A stretch of 46,553 nt of DNA from Actinomycetes bacterium (GTDB taxonomy: Bacteria; Actinomycetota; CALGFH01). Every line of letters starts with the position of its first letter. The first letter of the stretch is position 1. Shown in pieces: positions 8,317 through 16,459 of this stretch. Both the position numbers and the translations under genes were made by a program. The stretch lies in assembly GCA_036000965.1 (NCBI GenBank), contig DASYUT010000285.1, positions 1 through 46,553 on the forward strand, written 5' to 3'. Below the pieces are notes generated by a model, which saw only the letters and a list, made by a program, of their open reading frames with translations, searched no databases and was not told the DNA's origin.

Positions 8317-9642
8317 TCAGCCGGTCCTTGGGGTGATCGCCGCGGCCGACAGCAGCGCCCAGGCGATCTCCGGGTGGACGATGTCGGAGTGGGAGCCCGA
8401 CGGCGGCCCGCCGTTCCTGATGACCGCGTTGGCGTCGAGGTTGAAGAAGCGCCCGGGCGCGAACTGGTAGGGCTGCTCGACCGGGGCCATCGGCGCCTGG
8501 CTGGCGTCGACCGCCTGGAACCCGTCGAAGCCGACCCCACCCCACTTGTACAGCAGGTCCTCGAACCCGGAGGTCGCGTCGCGGCTCAGCATCGACGCCA
8601 GCGGGTACGCCTTGCCGACGGCCAGGTCGAGGCGGGTGAACGAGGCGACCAGGGGGCCGTCGACCCGGTCGGCCATGCCGGCCAGGGCGCCGTCCTTGCC
8701 GTCGAGCGCGGCCGCCGCGCGCGCGAACGCGAAGTGCGAGAACGCGCCCTGCAGCAGGGTGAGCGACTTCACCGGAGAACCCGGGCCGCGCGCGTCCGCG
8801 GGCAGGCCGGCCAGGGAGAACGAGACCAGCCGGGCGCCGAAGCTGTGGCCGACCAGGTGCACCCGCAGCCCAGGCTGGGTCCCGTGCAGGCTGGCGACGG
8901 CCGGACCGAGCCCGCTGCGGCCCACCGTCCCGGCCCGGCGCTTCATCTCGAAGTAGGTCGCCTGGCGGAGCACCTCCTTGGCGCCCTTCCAGAGCCTGGC
9001 GAACCGGTCGCCGAGCCCCGTCGTCCCGCCCTCGCGCTCCCGCTCGGGCGCCGGCACCAGCGTGGCGAACTGCTCGTAGAGCTCCTTCGGGTCGCCGACC
9101 TCGAACAGGCCGGCCTCCCCCTCGTCCTCCGGGGCGCCCAGGTCGCGGGCGCCCACGAGCTGCTTCATCAGCTCGTGGAAGCGGGCCAGCTCCGCGTCGT
9201 CCTCGGGCTGCCGGTCGAGCAGGTCGGCCAGCTCGTCGAGGGTCCTGCCCTGCTCGCTGCCTGGGAACTGGGCCCGCAGGTCCTCCACCAGCTGGCCGTC
9301 GGTCGGCTCGGCCGCCAGGCCCGCCACCGCCCCCTCGGCGACGCCGGGCAGGCTCTCGTCGGCCCAGCGCATCGACGGCCAGATGACGCCGACCACCCCG
9401 ACCCTGGCGCCCTCCCGCTGCAACGCCGACGTGCGCGCCAGGGTGTCGCCGAGCTGGGTGAAGAACTGCTGGTAGAGCCGGCGGGCGATGCCGAGGTCGT
9501 TGTTCCAGCCGTGGGAGAGCACGAACAGGTCGGTGACCCCCTCCGCCGGCAGCTCGTCGAACACTCCGCCCGGCGCGACCAGCCGGCCGTCCTGGTCGAA
9601 CCCGAGCTCCCAGTACGGCAGCCCGTTGATCGTCGCTGGCAT
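8317..9642 (-). CDS. Alpha/beta-fold serine hydrolase, cytoplasmic
   Basis: A 441-residue protein with the nucleophile motif VGHSFG (Ser267) and an N-terminal strand/oxyanion region FVLSHGWNND near residue 42. A C-terminal histidine in IVHPEIAWALL is the probable third catalytic residue. A charged insertion of about 100 residues separates these parts. There is no signal peptide or TM segment. Substrate unknown; lipase, esterase or acyltransferase are possible. It starts 15 bases after the subtilisin gene with GAGGAGG before the ATG, so the two form an operon. A serine hydrolase paired with a signal-less subtilisin suggests a shared intracellular task, which is inference. Confidence 0.75.
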   Translation of the reverse strand: MPATINGLPYWELGFDQDGRLVAPGGVFDELPAEGVTDLFVLSHGWNNDLGIARRLYQQFFTQLGDTLARTSALQREGARVGVVGVIWPSMRWADESLPGVAEGAVAGLAAEPTDGQLVEDLRAQFPGSEQGRTLDELADLLDRQPEDDAELARFHELMKQLVGARDLGAPEDEGEAGLFEVGDPKELYEQFATLVPAPEREREGGTTGLGDRFARLWKGAKEVLRQATYFEMKRRAGTVGRSGLGPAVASLHGTQPGLRVHLVGHSFGARLVSFSLAGLPADARGPGSPVKSLTLLQGAFSHFAFARAAAALDGKDGALAGMADRVDGPLVASFTRLDLAVGKAYPLASMLSRDATSGFEDLLYKWGGVGFDGFQAVDASQAPMAPVEQPYQFAPGRFFNLDANAVIRNGGPPSGSHSDIVHPEIAWALLSAAAITPRTG

Positions 9643-9657
9643 AGGTCCTCCTCGTGG

Positions 9658-11220
9658 TTAGACCGCTTGGATCGTGCGCATGAGGTCGACCAGGCCGTGG
9701 CCCTCGAAGTACCGCTCGCGCCCCAGCGAGGTCGCCTGCTCGCAGAACAGCCGCTTGACCTCCTCGGGCCGGCCGATGAACTCGCGCCGGATCGACAGGA
9801 ACCCGGCGACCGCGCCGGAGACGTGCGGCGCGGCCATGCTCGTGCCGGTGTCGTCGATGTAGCAGGGTGCGTCGTCGCCGGGCGCCGCGCCGCCCGCGAT
9901 CGCCGCGAGCTGCCGCAGCATCCTGCCGGCGGCGCAGGAGGTGATCCGCTCCCCCGGCGCGACCAGGTCGGGCTTGAGGCGCCCGTCGCCGGTCGGCCCC
10001 TTGGACGAGAAATACGACACCCCGTAGGTGTGGGGGCTGTCGCGGTGGGTGGCGCCGACGGTGATGGCGCCGGCGGCGTTGCCGGGGTCGGTGATCGTGA
10101 GCGTGAGCCCGACGCGGGTCGGCCCCCAGTCGGGGAGGTCGACCTGGCCGTAGCCGTTGTTGCCGGCCGCGGTGACCACCACCACGCCGGACCGGGCGAG
10201 CTGGTCGACCTCGTTGCAGAGCGGGCTCTGCCCGCATGCGAACCACCTGGCCTCGAACTTGTAGCCGAGGCTCAGGTTCACCCCGTGGACGCGGGGCAGC
10301 TTGCCGTCGGCGTTGACCACGGTGCGGATGTAGTGGAGCGCGGCCATGACCGCGGCGACCGAGCTCGAGCCGTCGTCGTCGACGACCTTGAGGCTTACGA
10401 GCTTGCACATCGGCGCGACGCCAGTGAGCGAGCAGGACTCCTCGACCCGCCTGGCCACGACCCGCTCCTGGTTGCGCTCGTCGACGACGTGCTGGCCGAC
10501 CAGCACCCCCTCGGCGTGCTGGTCGCCGAGCCCGCCGGCGACGATCCCGGCCACGTGGGTGCCGTGGCCCTGCCCGTCGACCAGCGGCGAGGTGGAGAGC
10601 GGCTTGCCGCTCAGCGGGACCAGTCCGGTGAAGTCCTTGTGCAGCCCGGCCACGTCGCCCTGGAGGTTGGCGTGGGTGGTGAAATGGGGATGGTGCTCGT
10701 TGATGCCGGAGTCCACCACCGCCCAGGTCACGCCGAGGCCGCTCGCCTGGTAGGAGCGGAGCGCGGCGTCGCCCTTGACGGTCGCGACCGAGCGGTCGAT
10801 GAACTGCTCGACCCGGAAGTCGGGCCAGACCCGGTAGATCGCGCGCTCGCCGGTGCCCCTGTCCTGCTGGTCGGCGTGGACCAGGCGCTGGACCTCGTCG
10901 GTGGTGAGCACGCAGCGGTAGTAGTTGGTTGCCACCTCGACCGGCGGGCGCTCCCGCGCCCCTCGGATGGTGCGCCGGTACAGGGCGAGGAACTCCTCCT
11001 TGGCGCCGGTGAGCGCCCTGGCGTGGAGCAGGTTCAGCTCGACCAGCACCGCGAACCGGTCGTCCTCGGCCAGCAGCCCGGCCCGGCCCCGCTGGGTCTC
11101 GTCGCGCAGCGCCTCCGAGATCGTGCTCGGGCGCAGCAGCCGCTGGCGCTGCGCGGCCGCGTCCTCGGCCGGGTCGGGCTGCTGGCCAGGCCCGTCGTGG
11201 CGCGGCGGCTGCGTCGGCAC
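9658..11220 (-). CDS. S8 (subtilisin) family peptidase without signal peptide
   Basis: A 520-residue serine protease with a complete catalytic triad: Asp170 (AVVDSGI), His219 (GHGTHVAG) and Ser461 (GTSMAAPHVSG), plus oxyanion Asn354 (AAGNNG). The roughly 160-residue N-terminal region is soluble and mixed helical, not a secretion signal or typical inhibitor propeptide, so the enzyme probably acts in the cytoplasm. A polar insert at about 232-262 lies between the His motif and the next core strand. It is the first gene of an operon with the serine hydrolase at 8317, driven by the promoter at 11325-11353. Confidence 0.92.
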   Translation of the reverse strand: MPTQPPRHDGPGQQPDPAEDAAAQRQRLLRPSTISEALRDETQRGRAGLLAEDDRFAVLVELNLLHARALTGAKEEFLALYRRTIRGARERPPVEVATNYYRCVLTTDEVQRLVHADQQDRGTGERAIYRVWPDFRVEQFIDRSVATVKGDAALRSYQASGLGVTWAVVDSGINEHHPHFTTHANLQGDVAGLHKDFTGLVPLSGKPLSTSPLVDGQGHGTHVAGIVAGGLGDQHAEGVLVGQHVVDERNQERVVARRVEESCSLTGVAPMCKLVSLKVVDDDGSSSVAAVMAALHYIRTVVNADGKLPRVHGVNLSLGYKFEARWFACGQSPLCNEVDQLARSGVVVVTAAGNNGYGQVDLPDWGPTRVGLTLTITDPGNAAGAITVGATHRDSPHTYGVSYFSSKGPTGDGRLKPDLVAPGERITSCAAGRMLRQLAAIAGGAAPGDDAPCYIDDTGTSMAAPHVSGAVAGFLSIRREFIGRPEEVKRLFCEQATSLGRERYFEGHGLVDLMRTIQAV

Positions 11221-11272
11221 CGGCGACCCGACCTCCCCCGTGCGCGTGGCGCGCCTCGTCGTGACCCGTCTC

Positions 11273-11328
11273 GTCCCGGTTCGGGACGGTGCGAGGACTA
11301 GTCCCGGTTCGGGACGGTGCGAGGACTA
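11273..11328. repeat. Two perfect 28-bp direct repeats with palindromes, candidate operator
   Basis: The units at 11273-11300 and 11301-11328 are identical and adjacent. Each contains the perfect inverted repeat GTCCCG-GTT-CGGGAC. They begin at the -10 box of the protease promoter and extend across the expected transcription start into the leader, an ideal place for repression. No regulator gene is adjacent. Confidence 0.85.
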
Positions 11329-11353
11329 TAGGAACGGGCCTGACGCCTGTCCA
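11325..11353 (-). promoter_or_regulatory. Strong vegetative promoter for the S8 protease operon
   Basis: On the minus strand, TGGACA (11353-11348) and TATAGT (11330-11325) are separated by exactly 17 bases; each box matches the SigA consensus at five of six positions. It points at the protease start about 105 bp downstream. Confidence 0.75.
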
Positions 11354-11400
11354 GCTTGCTCCGGTGTCGGCGCGGGGCCGCCGCTGAGCACCGCTCAGAG

Positions 11401-11458
11401 GTCCTGTCCGTAACTTGACGGGAAGGCCCTGGTCGCCGGCCCGGGTTACGGGCAGGAC
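11401..11458. terminator. 14-bp inverted repeat, probable terminator of the glycosidase operon
   Basis: GTCCTGTCCGTAAC at 11401-11414 pairs with GTTACGGGCAGGAC at 11445-11458 with one mismatch and a 30-base loop. It lies about 90 bp beyond the GH32 stop, between the two minus-strand operons. There is no T tract, so it could alternatively be the ends of a 58-bp miniature element. Confidence 0.5.
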
Positions 11459-11545
11459 TGCTGGTGACCTGCTTAGGGCTCGCCGCCCAATGTCCTGGCC
11501 AGATCGAGTCCGCTTGCCTCGGTGTGCCGGCGCTGAACGACCAAG

Positions 11546-12532
11546 TCATTGGCCCGCCGGCCCTTGGTCGACAGCGACCGGGAGCTCGACCGACAACGAC
11601 CCGTCGGCGTGGGCGGTCAGCGGCATCGGGTCGCTGAGCTCGCCGAAGAAGGCGCCCCGGCCGTCGAGGTGCTGCCAGGCGAAGAAGTGCCACTCGCCCC
11701 GGTGGTGCAGGACCCGCCCGGCGTAGAAGCGGCCGTGGGGGTCGCCCACGAGGAACTCGTCCTGGTCCAGGGTGTAGCGGCCGAACCGCTCCCGGGAGGT
11801 CAGGTAGTGGGTGCCGCCCGCGGCGACGACGCCCGGCCGGGCCAGCCGCGCGGCGCTGTGGTCGTGCGCCCAGGCCGAGAACAGGATCCGCCAGGCGCCG
11901 CCCAGCTCCACCAGCTGCGGCACCTCGAGGTGGTAGAACTCGCCCGGTTCGGACAGCGGCGCTCCGGTCTGCCACGAGCGCAGGTCGGACGACCAGGCGT
12001 GCCCGATCACGCCCCGGCCGTCCACCGGACCGTGGTTGGCCCGCGCGGTGATCAGCATGTGGAAGCGGCGGGTGGCGGCGTCCCAGGCCACCCACGGGTC
12101 GCGCCAGTGCTCCGAGCGCGCGTCCGGGCCGCGCGTCTCATACCAGCGCGGGTCCGCTTCGAGCAGCATGCCCTGCTTCTCCCACGACAGCAGGTCGTCG
12201 GAGGTGGCCAGCCCGATCCGTTGCACAAGGCCGTCCTCGCGGGTCGAGATCCCGGTGTAGAACAGCTGCCAGCGGCCGTCGGCGGCCAGGACGCTGCCGG
12301 TCCAGGTCGCCTGGTCGTCGAAGCTGCCCGGCCGCCCGGGGTCGAGCGCGTTGGGCAGGACCTCCCAGGCGCGCAGGTCACGTGAGACCGCATGGCCGAT
12401 CCGGGCGTGGCCGTGCCGCAGCTCCGGGTCGGCGAGGTCACGGGGGGCGTGCAGGAAGAACACGTGCACGTCGTCGCCGCTCTGGGCGAACCAGAAGTCC
12501 CAGATCCAGTGGCCGGGGAGTCGCAGGGTCAT
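11546..12532 (-). CDS. GH32-like glycoside hydrolase (beta-fructosidase superfamily)
   Basis: A 328-residue five-bladed-propeller enzyme. Three catalytic positions of GH32 can be placed: Asp12 in WIWDFW (nucleophile, replacing WMNDPNG), Arg144-Asp145 in HWRDPWV (transition-state stabiliser) and Glu203 in HLEVPQL (acid/base, normally in an EC motif). The divergent motifs mean substrate specificity cannot be assumed to be sucrose or levan. No signal peptide is seen, so it acts inside the cell on imported sugar. It starts 20 bases after the GH36 gene; the ribosome site is weak, suggesting translation coupled to that gene. Confidence 0.8.
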   Translation of the reverse strand: MTLRLPGHWIWDFWFAQSGDDVHVFFLHAPRDLADPELRHGHARIGHAVSRDLRAWEVLPNALDPGRPGSFDDQATWTGSVLAADGRWQLFYTGISTREDGLVQRIGLATSDDLLSWEKQGMLLEADPRWYETRGPDARSEHWRDPWVAWDAATRRFHMLITARANHGPVDGRGVIGHAWSSDLRSWQTGAPLSEPGEFYHLEVPQLVELGGAWRILFSAWAHDHSAARLARPGVVAAGGTHYLTSRERFGRYTLDQDEFLVGDPHGRFYAGRVLHHRGEWHFFAWQHLDGRGAFFGELSDPMPLTAHADGSLSVELPVAVDQGPAGQ

Positions 12533-12552
12533 CGGTGCGAGATGGTGGCCGG

Positions 12553-13926
12553 TCAGCGGGGAGCTTGGGCGTCGAGCGCGAAGGGCTTGGGCGGTGGCAC
12601 GGCGGCGAGCAGCCGCCGGGTGGTCTCCAGGCCCCAGGCGTCGAGGCCTTGCAGGCGGTCGCTCGACCCGCGCAGCCCGCCGTACCGCTCGACGTGGGCG
12701 GCCCAGCGCTCGCGGCGCTCGGCCTGGGGCCTGGCGATCAGGCAGTCCGGGTCGTTGACCCAGAAGCGGCCATGCTGCCAGGCGCGGCCCACGCCGCTGA
12801 GGATGGCCGCGCGCATGGACGGCAGGCTCAGGTCGACTCCGCCGGGCTCGTATTCCGGGCCGGTGTCCGGGCTGACCCGCATCGCGTCGACCAGGCCGAC
12901 GCTGGGCAGGATGGGCGCGCCGCAGCCCAGCAGGTAGGCGTCGGGGCCGATCGCGTCGCGGATCAGCCGCACACCCCGCCGGTAGGCCTGGACCGCCGGC
13001 AGGTCGTCGTGGCGCTTGCCGTCGAGCGCCCCCGCGTAGATGAAGTCGATCTTGAAGAAGTCGATGCCGAGCCGGCGGAACGTGGAGAACACGTGGTGGA
13101 GGTACTCGGCGGCGCCCGGGTGGGTGACGTCGAGGGCGAACAGGTCCTGGTCCCAGTTGCGGCCGACGGACGCACCCCCGACCAGCCACTCGGGATGCTC
13201 GGCGTACAACCGGGAGCGTCCGCTGACCAGGAACGGCGCCGTCCAGATGCCCACGCGCCGGCCCCGGTCCCGGATGCGGGCGGCGAGGTCGCGCAAGGAC
13301 CCGAAGCGACCGGACAGGATCAGCCAGTCGCCGAGCTGGGCCTGGTAGCCGTCGTCCAGCTGCACCACTTCGAGGGGCAGCTGGAGGTGGTCGATGGCGT
13401 CGAGGTTCTCGAGCATGTCCTGCTCGGTGACGGCGGTGAAGTAGTAGTACCAGGAGCACCAGATCGTCGGTGCCGGGCGGATCGGGCCGACGCCCACGGC
13501 GGACGCGTAGCCGTCGGCCCACCTGCCCAGCGCGGCGGCCATGCCGCCTGCCGCGTCGTCGGTCGTCTGCTGCACGTCGCCGTCGCTGGCCACCACGACC
13601 GAGCCGCCCTCGACCCGGGCGCGAATGGACGGCACGGTGTCGGCGCCCGGGTGGGCGGCGAACACGTGCACCGGTCCACGGTCGCCCTCCTGGACCGCGA
13701 GCAGCCCCTCGCCCTGGAACATCCCGTCCGGAGCCGAGCGGTCCGGGCGGTAGTTCATCACCCGGCTCCGCTCGCCGCTCGGACGGTACGGCCGCTCGTG
13801 CAGGCCGTACGTCGTGGTCGGGCTCCACGACTGCCAGCCGTGCTCGAACACCCGGGCGCTGCGACGGTCGCAGGCGACCGCGCCGACCTCCTCGAAGACC
13901 TGGCCCGGATGCAGTGGACCTTCCAT
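12553..13926 (-). CDS. GH36-type alpha-galactosidase-like glycosidase
   Basis: A 457-residue TIM-barrel glycosidase of the melibiase clan. Landmarks are HGWQSWSPTTTYGL near residue 29, IWCSWYYYF at the barrel start, the nucleophile Asp294 in FFKIDFIYAGA, and a probable acid/base Asp354 in AMRVSPDTG. It is shorter than classical GH36 enzymes (about 700 residues) because the N-terminal beta-sandwich is reduced. No signal peptide. AGAGGG precedes the ATG by about seven bases. It pairs with the GH32-like gene, and the AglEFG-like importer 0.5 kb upstream on the same strand probably feeds both. Confidence 0.85.
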   Translation of the reverse strand: MEGPLHPGQVFEEVGAVACDRRSARVFEHGWQSWSPTTTYGLHERPYRPSGERSRVMNYRPDRSAPDGMFQGEGLLAVQEGDRGPVHVFAAHPGADTVPSIRARVEGGSVVVASDGDVQQTTDDAAGGMAAALGRWADGYASAVGVGPIRPAPTIWCSWYYYFTAVTEQDMLENLDAIDHLQLPLEVVQLDDGYQAQLGDWLILSGRFGSLRDLAARIRDRGRRVGIWTAPFLVSGRSRLYAEHPEWLVGGASVGRNWDQDLFALDVTHPGAAEYLHHVFSTFRRLGIDFFKIDFIYAGALDGKRHDDLPAVQAYRRGVRLIRDAIGPDAYLLGCGAPILPSVGLVDAMRVSPDTGPEYEPGGVDLSLPSMRAAILSGVGRAWQHGRFWVNDPDCLIARPQAERRERWAAHVERYGGLRGSSDRLQGLDAWGLETTRRLLAAVPPPKPFALDAQAPR

Positions 13927-14011
13927 CGGTGCCCTCTCAGCCTTGACCGATCCGGCGGTGCCATGTTGCAGTGCGTCGAATCACCTGCGAAGCGAGCCGT
14001 GGGGGCGCGCA

Positions 14012-14218
14012 GTGGGACGTCGAACGTTGCGGGCGCCGAAGCCGAAGCGTTGGGGAATCCGCACCCTGGCGTTCCTCGGGCTCGCTGCAGCGTCGATCAT
14101 CGTGTCGAATCTCCTCCACGCCAAGGGGAACGACGATTTCGCCCTGCTCACGTTCATCGGTACGGTCGTTGGACTGGTCGGAGCGGCGGTCTGTAGCGTT
14201 CGCGGTCTTCGATCGTGA
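14012..14218 (+). CDS. Small two-TM membrane protein
   Basis: A 68-residue protein with a basic N-terminus (RRTLRAPKPKRW) and two hydrophobic helices (IRTLAFLGLAAASIIVSNLL and FALLTFIGTVVGLVGAAV) joined by HAKGNDD, a convincing hairpin. A GTG start at 14012 is assumed; its ribosome site is weak. The frame is also open upstream, but that part is antisense to the GH36 gene and not protein-like. Family unknown. It is the only plausible gene in the 514-bp gap between the GH36 and permease genes. Confidence 0.5.
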   Translation: MGRRTLRAPKPKRWGIRTLAFLGLAAASIIVSNLLHAKGNDDFALLTFIGTVVGLVGAAVCSVRGLRS

Positions 14219-14440
14219 AACGGGCTTCCCAGGCTCTGCTCCGGCCGTTGGCACCGGCCGGTCCGCTCGCAAGCAGGACCTAGGCGCCCGCCAGGCAGCG
14301 CGAGCATCAGCAGCACCGCGGTGTGGGCCCGGTGGGCACCCCCGTCTGCGGTGCTCCAGGCTGGCCCCGGCGCCGGCCGGCATCGCTCCGCCGCTCGGTG
14401 CGGCGATGCCCGGTTGGCGCCGGAACCAGGCGTTGGCGTC

Positions 14441-15382
14441 CTATCCCTTGACGGACCCGGCGGTCAGGCCGCGCACGAAGTAGCGCTGCAGCGAGAGGAA
14501 GACGAGCACCGGGACGACCATGCTGATGATGGCGCCGGCGGTCAGGAGCTGCCAGCCCTGCTGCTGCTGCCCGACGAGCCCGGCGACGTTGACGGTGACC
14601 ACCGCGCGGTCGCCGGGGCCGAGGAACAGCAGAGCGACGAGCAGGTCGTTCCAGACCCACAGGAACTGGAAGATGGCGAAGGAGGCCAGGGCGGGCACCG
14701 ACATGGGGACGATCAGCTTCCAGAAGGTCTGGAAGTGGCTGGCCCCGTCGATCTTCGCCGATTCGATCACGGCCTTGGGCAGCGTGGACATGTAGTTGCG
14801 CAGGATGTAGATCGCCAGTGGCATGCCGAAGCCGATGTGGGCCAGGTAGACGGCCGCGAACGTCCCGGTCATCCCGAGGTTGCCGTAGATGCGCAGCAGC
14901 GGCACCAGCGCCACCTGGTTGGGCACGACCAGCAGGGCGACGATGAGGACGAACAGGACGTCGCGGCCCCAGAAGTCCATGAACGTGAAGGAGTACGCCG
15001 CGAAGGCCGCGATCAGGATGGGGATGACGGTCGCCGGCAGGGTCACCGCGAAGCTGTTGATGAAGGCGTTGCCCATCCCTCCCGAAAGGGCGTCGCGGTA
15101 GTTGGCGATCGTCCACTGGGTGAAGTCCAGCGGCGAGGCGATCACGGTCCACCAGCCCGAGGTGTTCGCGGCGTCCGGGGTGCGGAACGAGGTGATGATG
15201 ATCCCGATCGTCGGGACCAGCCACAGGAAGCACACCAGGAGCAGGGCGGCCCTGACGAGCGGACCGGCCCGCCCTCGGCCAGGTACTGCGGCCTCGCGGC
15301 GACCCGGCAAGGAGAGGGCGCGCCGCGGCTTGACCGGACCGGGGACAGCGGTCGGAGGAGGAGTCGTTCCCGTGGTGGTCAT
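14441..15382 (-). CDS. Carbohydrate ABC permease, AglG-like
   Basis: A 313-residue MalG-type permease: proline-rich cytoplasmic N-terminus, six TM segments, EAA loop AVIESAKIDGASHFQTFWKL and C-terminus FVRGLTAGSVKG. The style (DGASHFQTFWKLIVPMSVP, GLVGQQQQGWQLLTAGAI) resembles the alpha-glucoside AglG subfamily. It overlaps the upstream permease stop by ATGA. Substrate assignment is tentative. Confidence 0.9.
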   Translation of the reverse strand: MTTTGTTPPPTAVPGPVKPRRALSLPGRREAAVPGRGRAGPLVRAALLLVCFLWLVPTIGIIITSFRTPDAANTSGWWTVIASPLDFTQWTIANYRDALSGGMGNAFINSFAVTLPATVIPILIAAFAAYSFTFMDFWGRDVLFVLIVALLVVPNQVALVPLLRIYGNLGMTGTFAAVYLAHIGFGMPLAIYILRNYMSTLPKAVIESAKIDGASHFQTFWKLIVPMSVPALASFAIFQFLWVWNDLLVALLFLGPGDRAVVTVNVAGLVGQQQQGWQLLTAGAIISMVVPVLVFLSLQRYFVRGLTAGSVKG

Positions 15383-16359
15383 CGTGCTGCCTCCTCGGCC
15401 CGGAAGTGACGCACCTGGTAGGCGATGATGGGCAGGACGGCGATCATGAGCATGACGACGATGGCGGCGGCCTTCCCGTTGTCGCCGTTGCGGAACAGTT
15501 CGTTGAAGAACCGGACGGCGATCACGTCGGTGTTGAAGTTGCCGTTGGTCATCACGTAGACGATGTCGAAGATCTTCATCACGGTGATGAGGACGGTGAT
15601 GAAGACCGTGATGACCGTCCCCCAGATCTGCGGCACGATCACGCGGAAGAAGATCTGGCGCTCGTTGGCCCCGTCGATGCGGGCCGCCTCGAGCGTCTCC
15701 TCGGGCACGCCCTTGACCGCGGCCGACAGCAGCACCATCGAGAACCCGGCCTGTGCCCAGATGAGGATGATCATGAGCAGGAAGCTGTTGATCTTCAAGG
15801 TGTCGAGCTGCAGCCAGGCCACCGGGTCGAACCCGAGCGCGGTGACGATGGCGTTCTGCAGGCCGATCTGCGGCTCACCCTTCGCGCGGGTCTCGTAGAT
15901 GAAGCGCCAGATGGTGGCCGCCCCGACCCCGCTGATGGCCATGGGCAGGAAGACGGTCGACTTCGTCAGCTTCTCGGCCTGGGGTCCCAGCCGGTCGGCG
16001 AGCACCGCGATCCCGAGCCCGAACGCCACGGTGACGGCCGGCACCACCGCGATCCAGAGCAGGGTGTTGACCAGCGTCAGCTGGAAGTCACTGGAGCCGA
16101 GCAGCTTGGTGTAGTTGGCCAGGCCGACCCAGGCGGTGCTCTGCGCGTTGGCAAAGCTCAGGATGATCGTTCGCACGGCCGGGTAGATGAGGAAGATGCC
16201 GATCGCCAGGACCGCCGGCCCGATGAAGACGTAGGGCTTGATGCGCTCTTCCCACTTTTCGGGGAGTCCCTCGACCAGCTTGTTGAGGACGTAGTAGAGC
16301 AGCAGGGCGCCGCCCACGCCACCGACGATCGCCAGCAAGGCGTTGATCACCCTGATCAT
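15379..16359 (-). CDS. Carbohydrate ABC permease, AglF-like
   Basis: A 326-residue MalF-type permease with an extra N-terminal TM helix (VINALLAIVGGVGGALLLYY) as in AglF proteins, then six core TM segments and the EAA loop ETLEAARIDGANERQIFFRV. It sits between the binding protein and the AglG-like gene in one operon, coupled to the latter by a four-base overlap. Confidence 0.9.
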   Translation of the reverse strand: MIRVINALLAIVGGVGGALLLYYVLNKLVEGLPEKWEERIKPYVFIGPAVLAIGIFLIYPAVRTIILSFANAQSTAWVGLANYTKLLGSSDFQLTLVNTLLWIAVVPAVTVAFGLGIAVLADRLGPQAEKLTKSTVFLPMAISGVGAATIWRFIYETRAKGEPQIGLQNAIVTALGFDPVAWLQLDTLKINSFLLMIILIWAQAGFSMVLLSAAVKGVPEETLEAARIDGANERQIFFRVIVPQIWGTVITVFITVLITVMKIFDIVYVMTNGNFNTDVIAVRFFNELFRNGDNGKAAAIVVMLMIAVLPIIAYQVRHFRAEEAAR

Positions 16360-16459
16360 CGACCTGCTCCTTTCCGCTTGTCATGGCGCCGAGGGCTGCA
16401 CCCTCGGTGGGTGCGCAGCCCGGCGACGGGCCGCGCACCCCAACCCCACCCTCAGGTTC

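Noticed and set aside
8374-11301. A 975-codon plus-strand open frame
   Set aside because: Antisense to the serine hydrolase and subtilisin genes, which have full catalytic motifs and ribosome sites.
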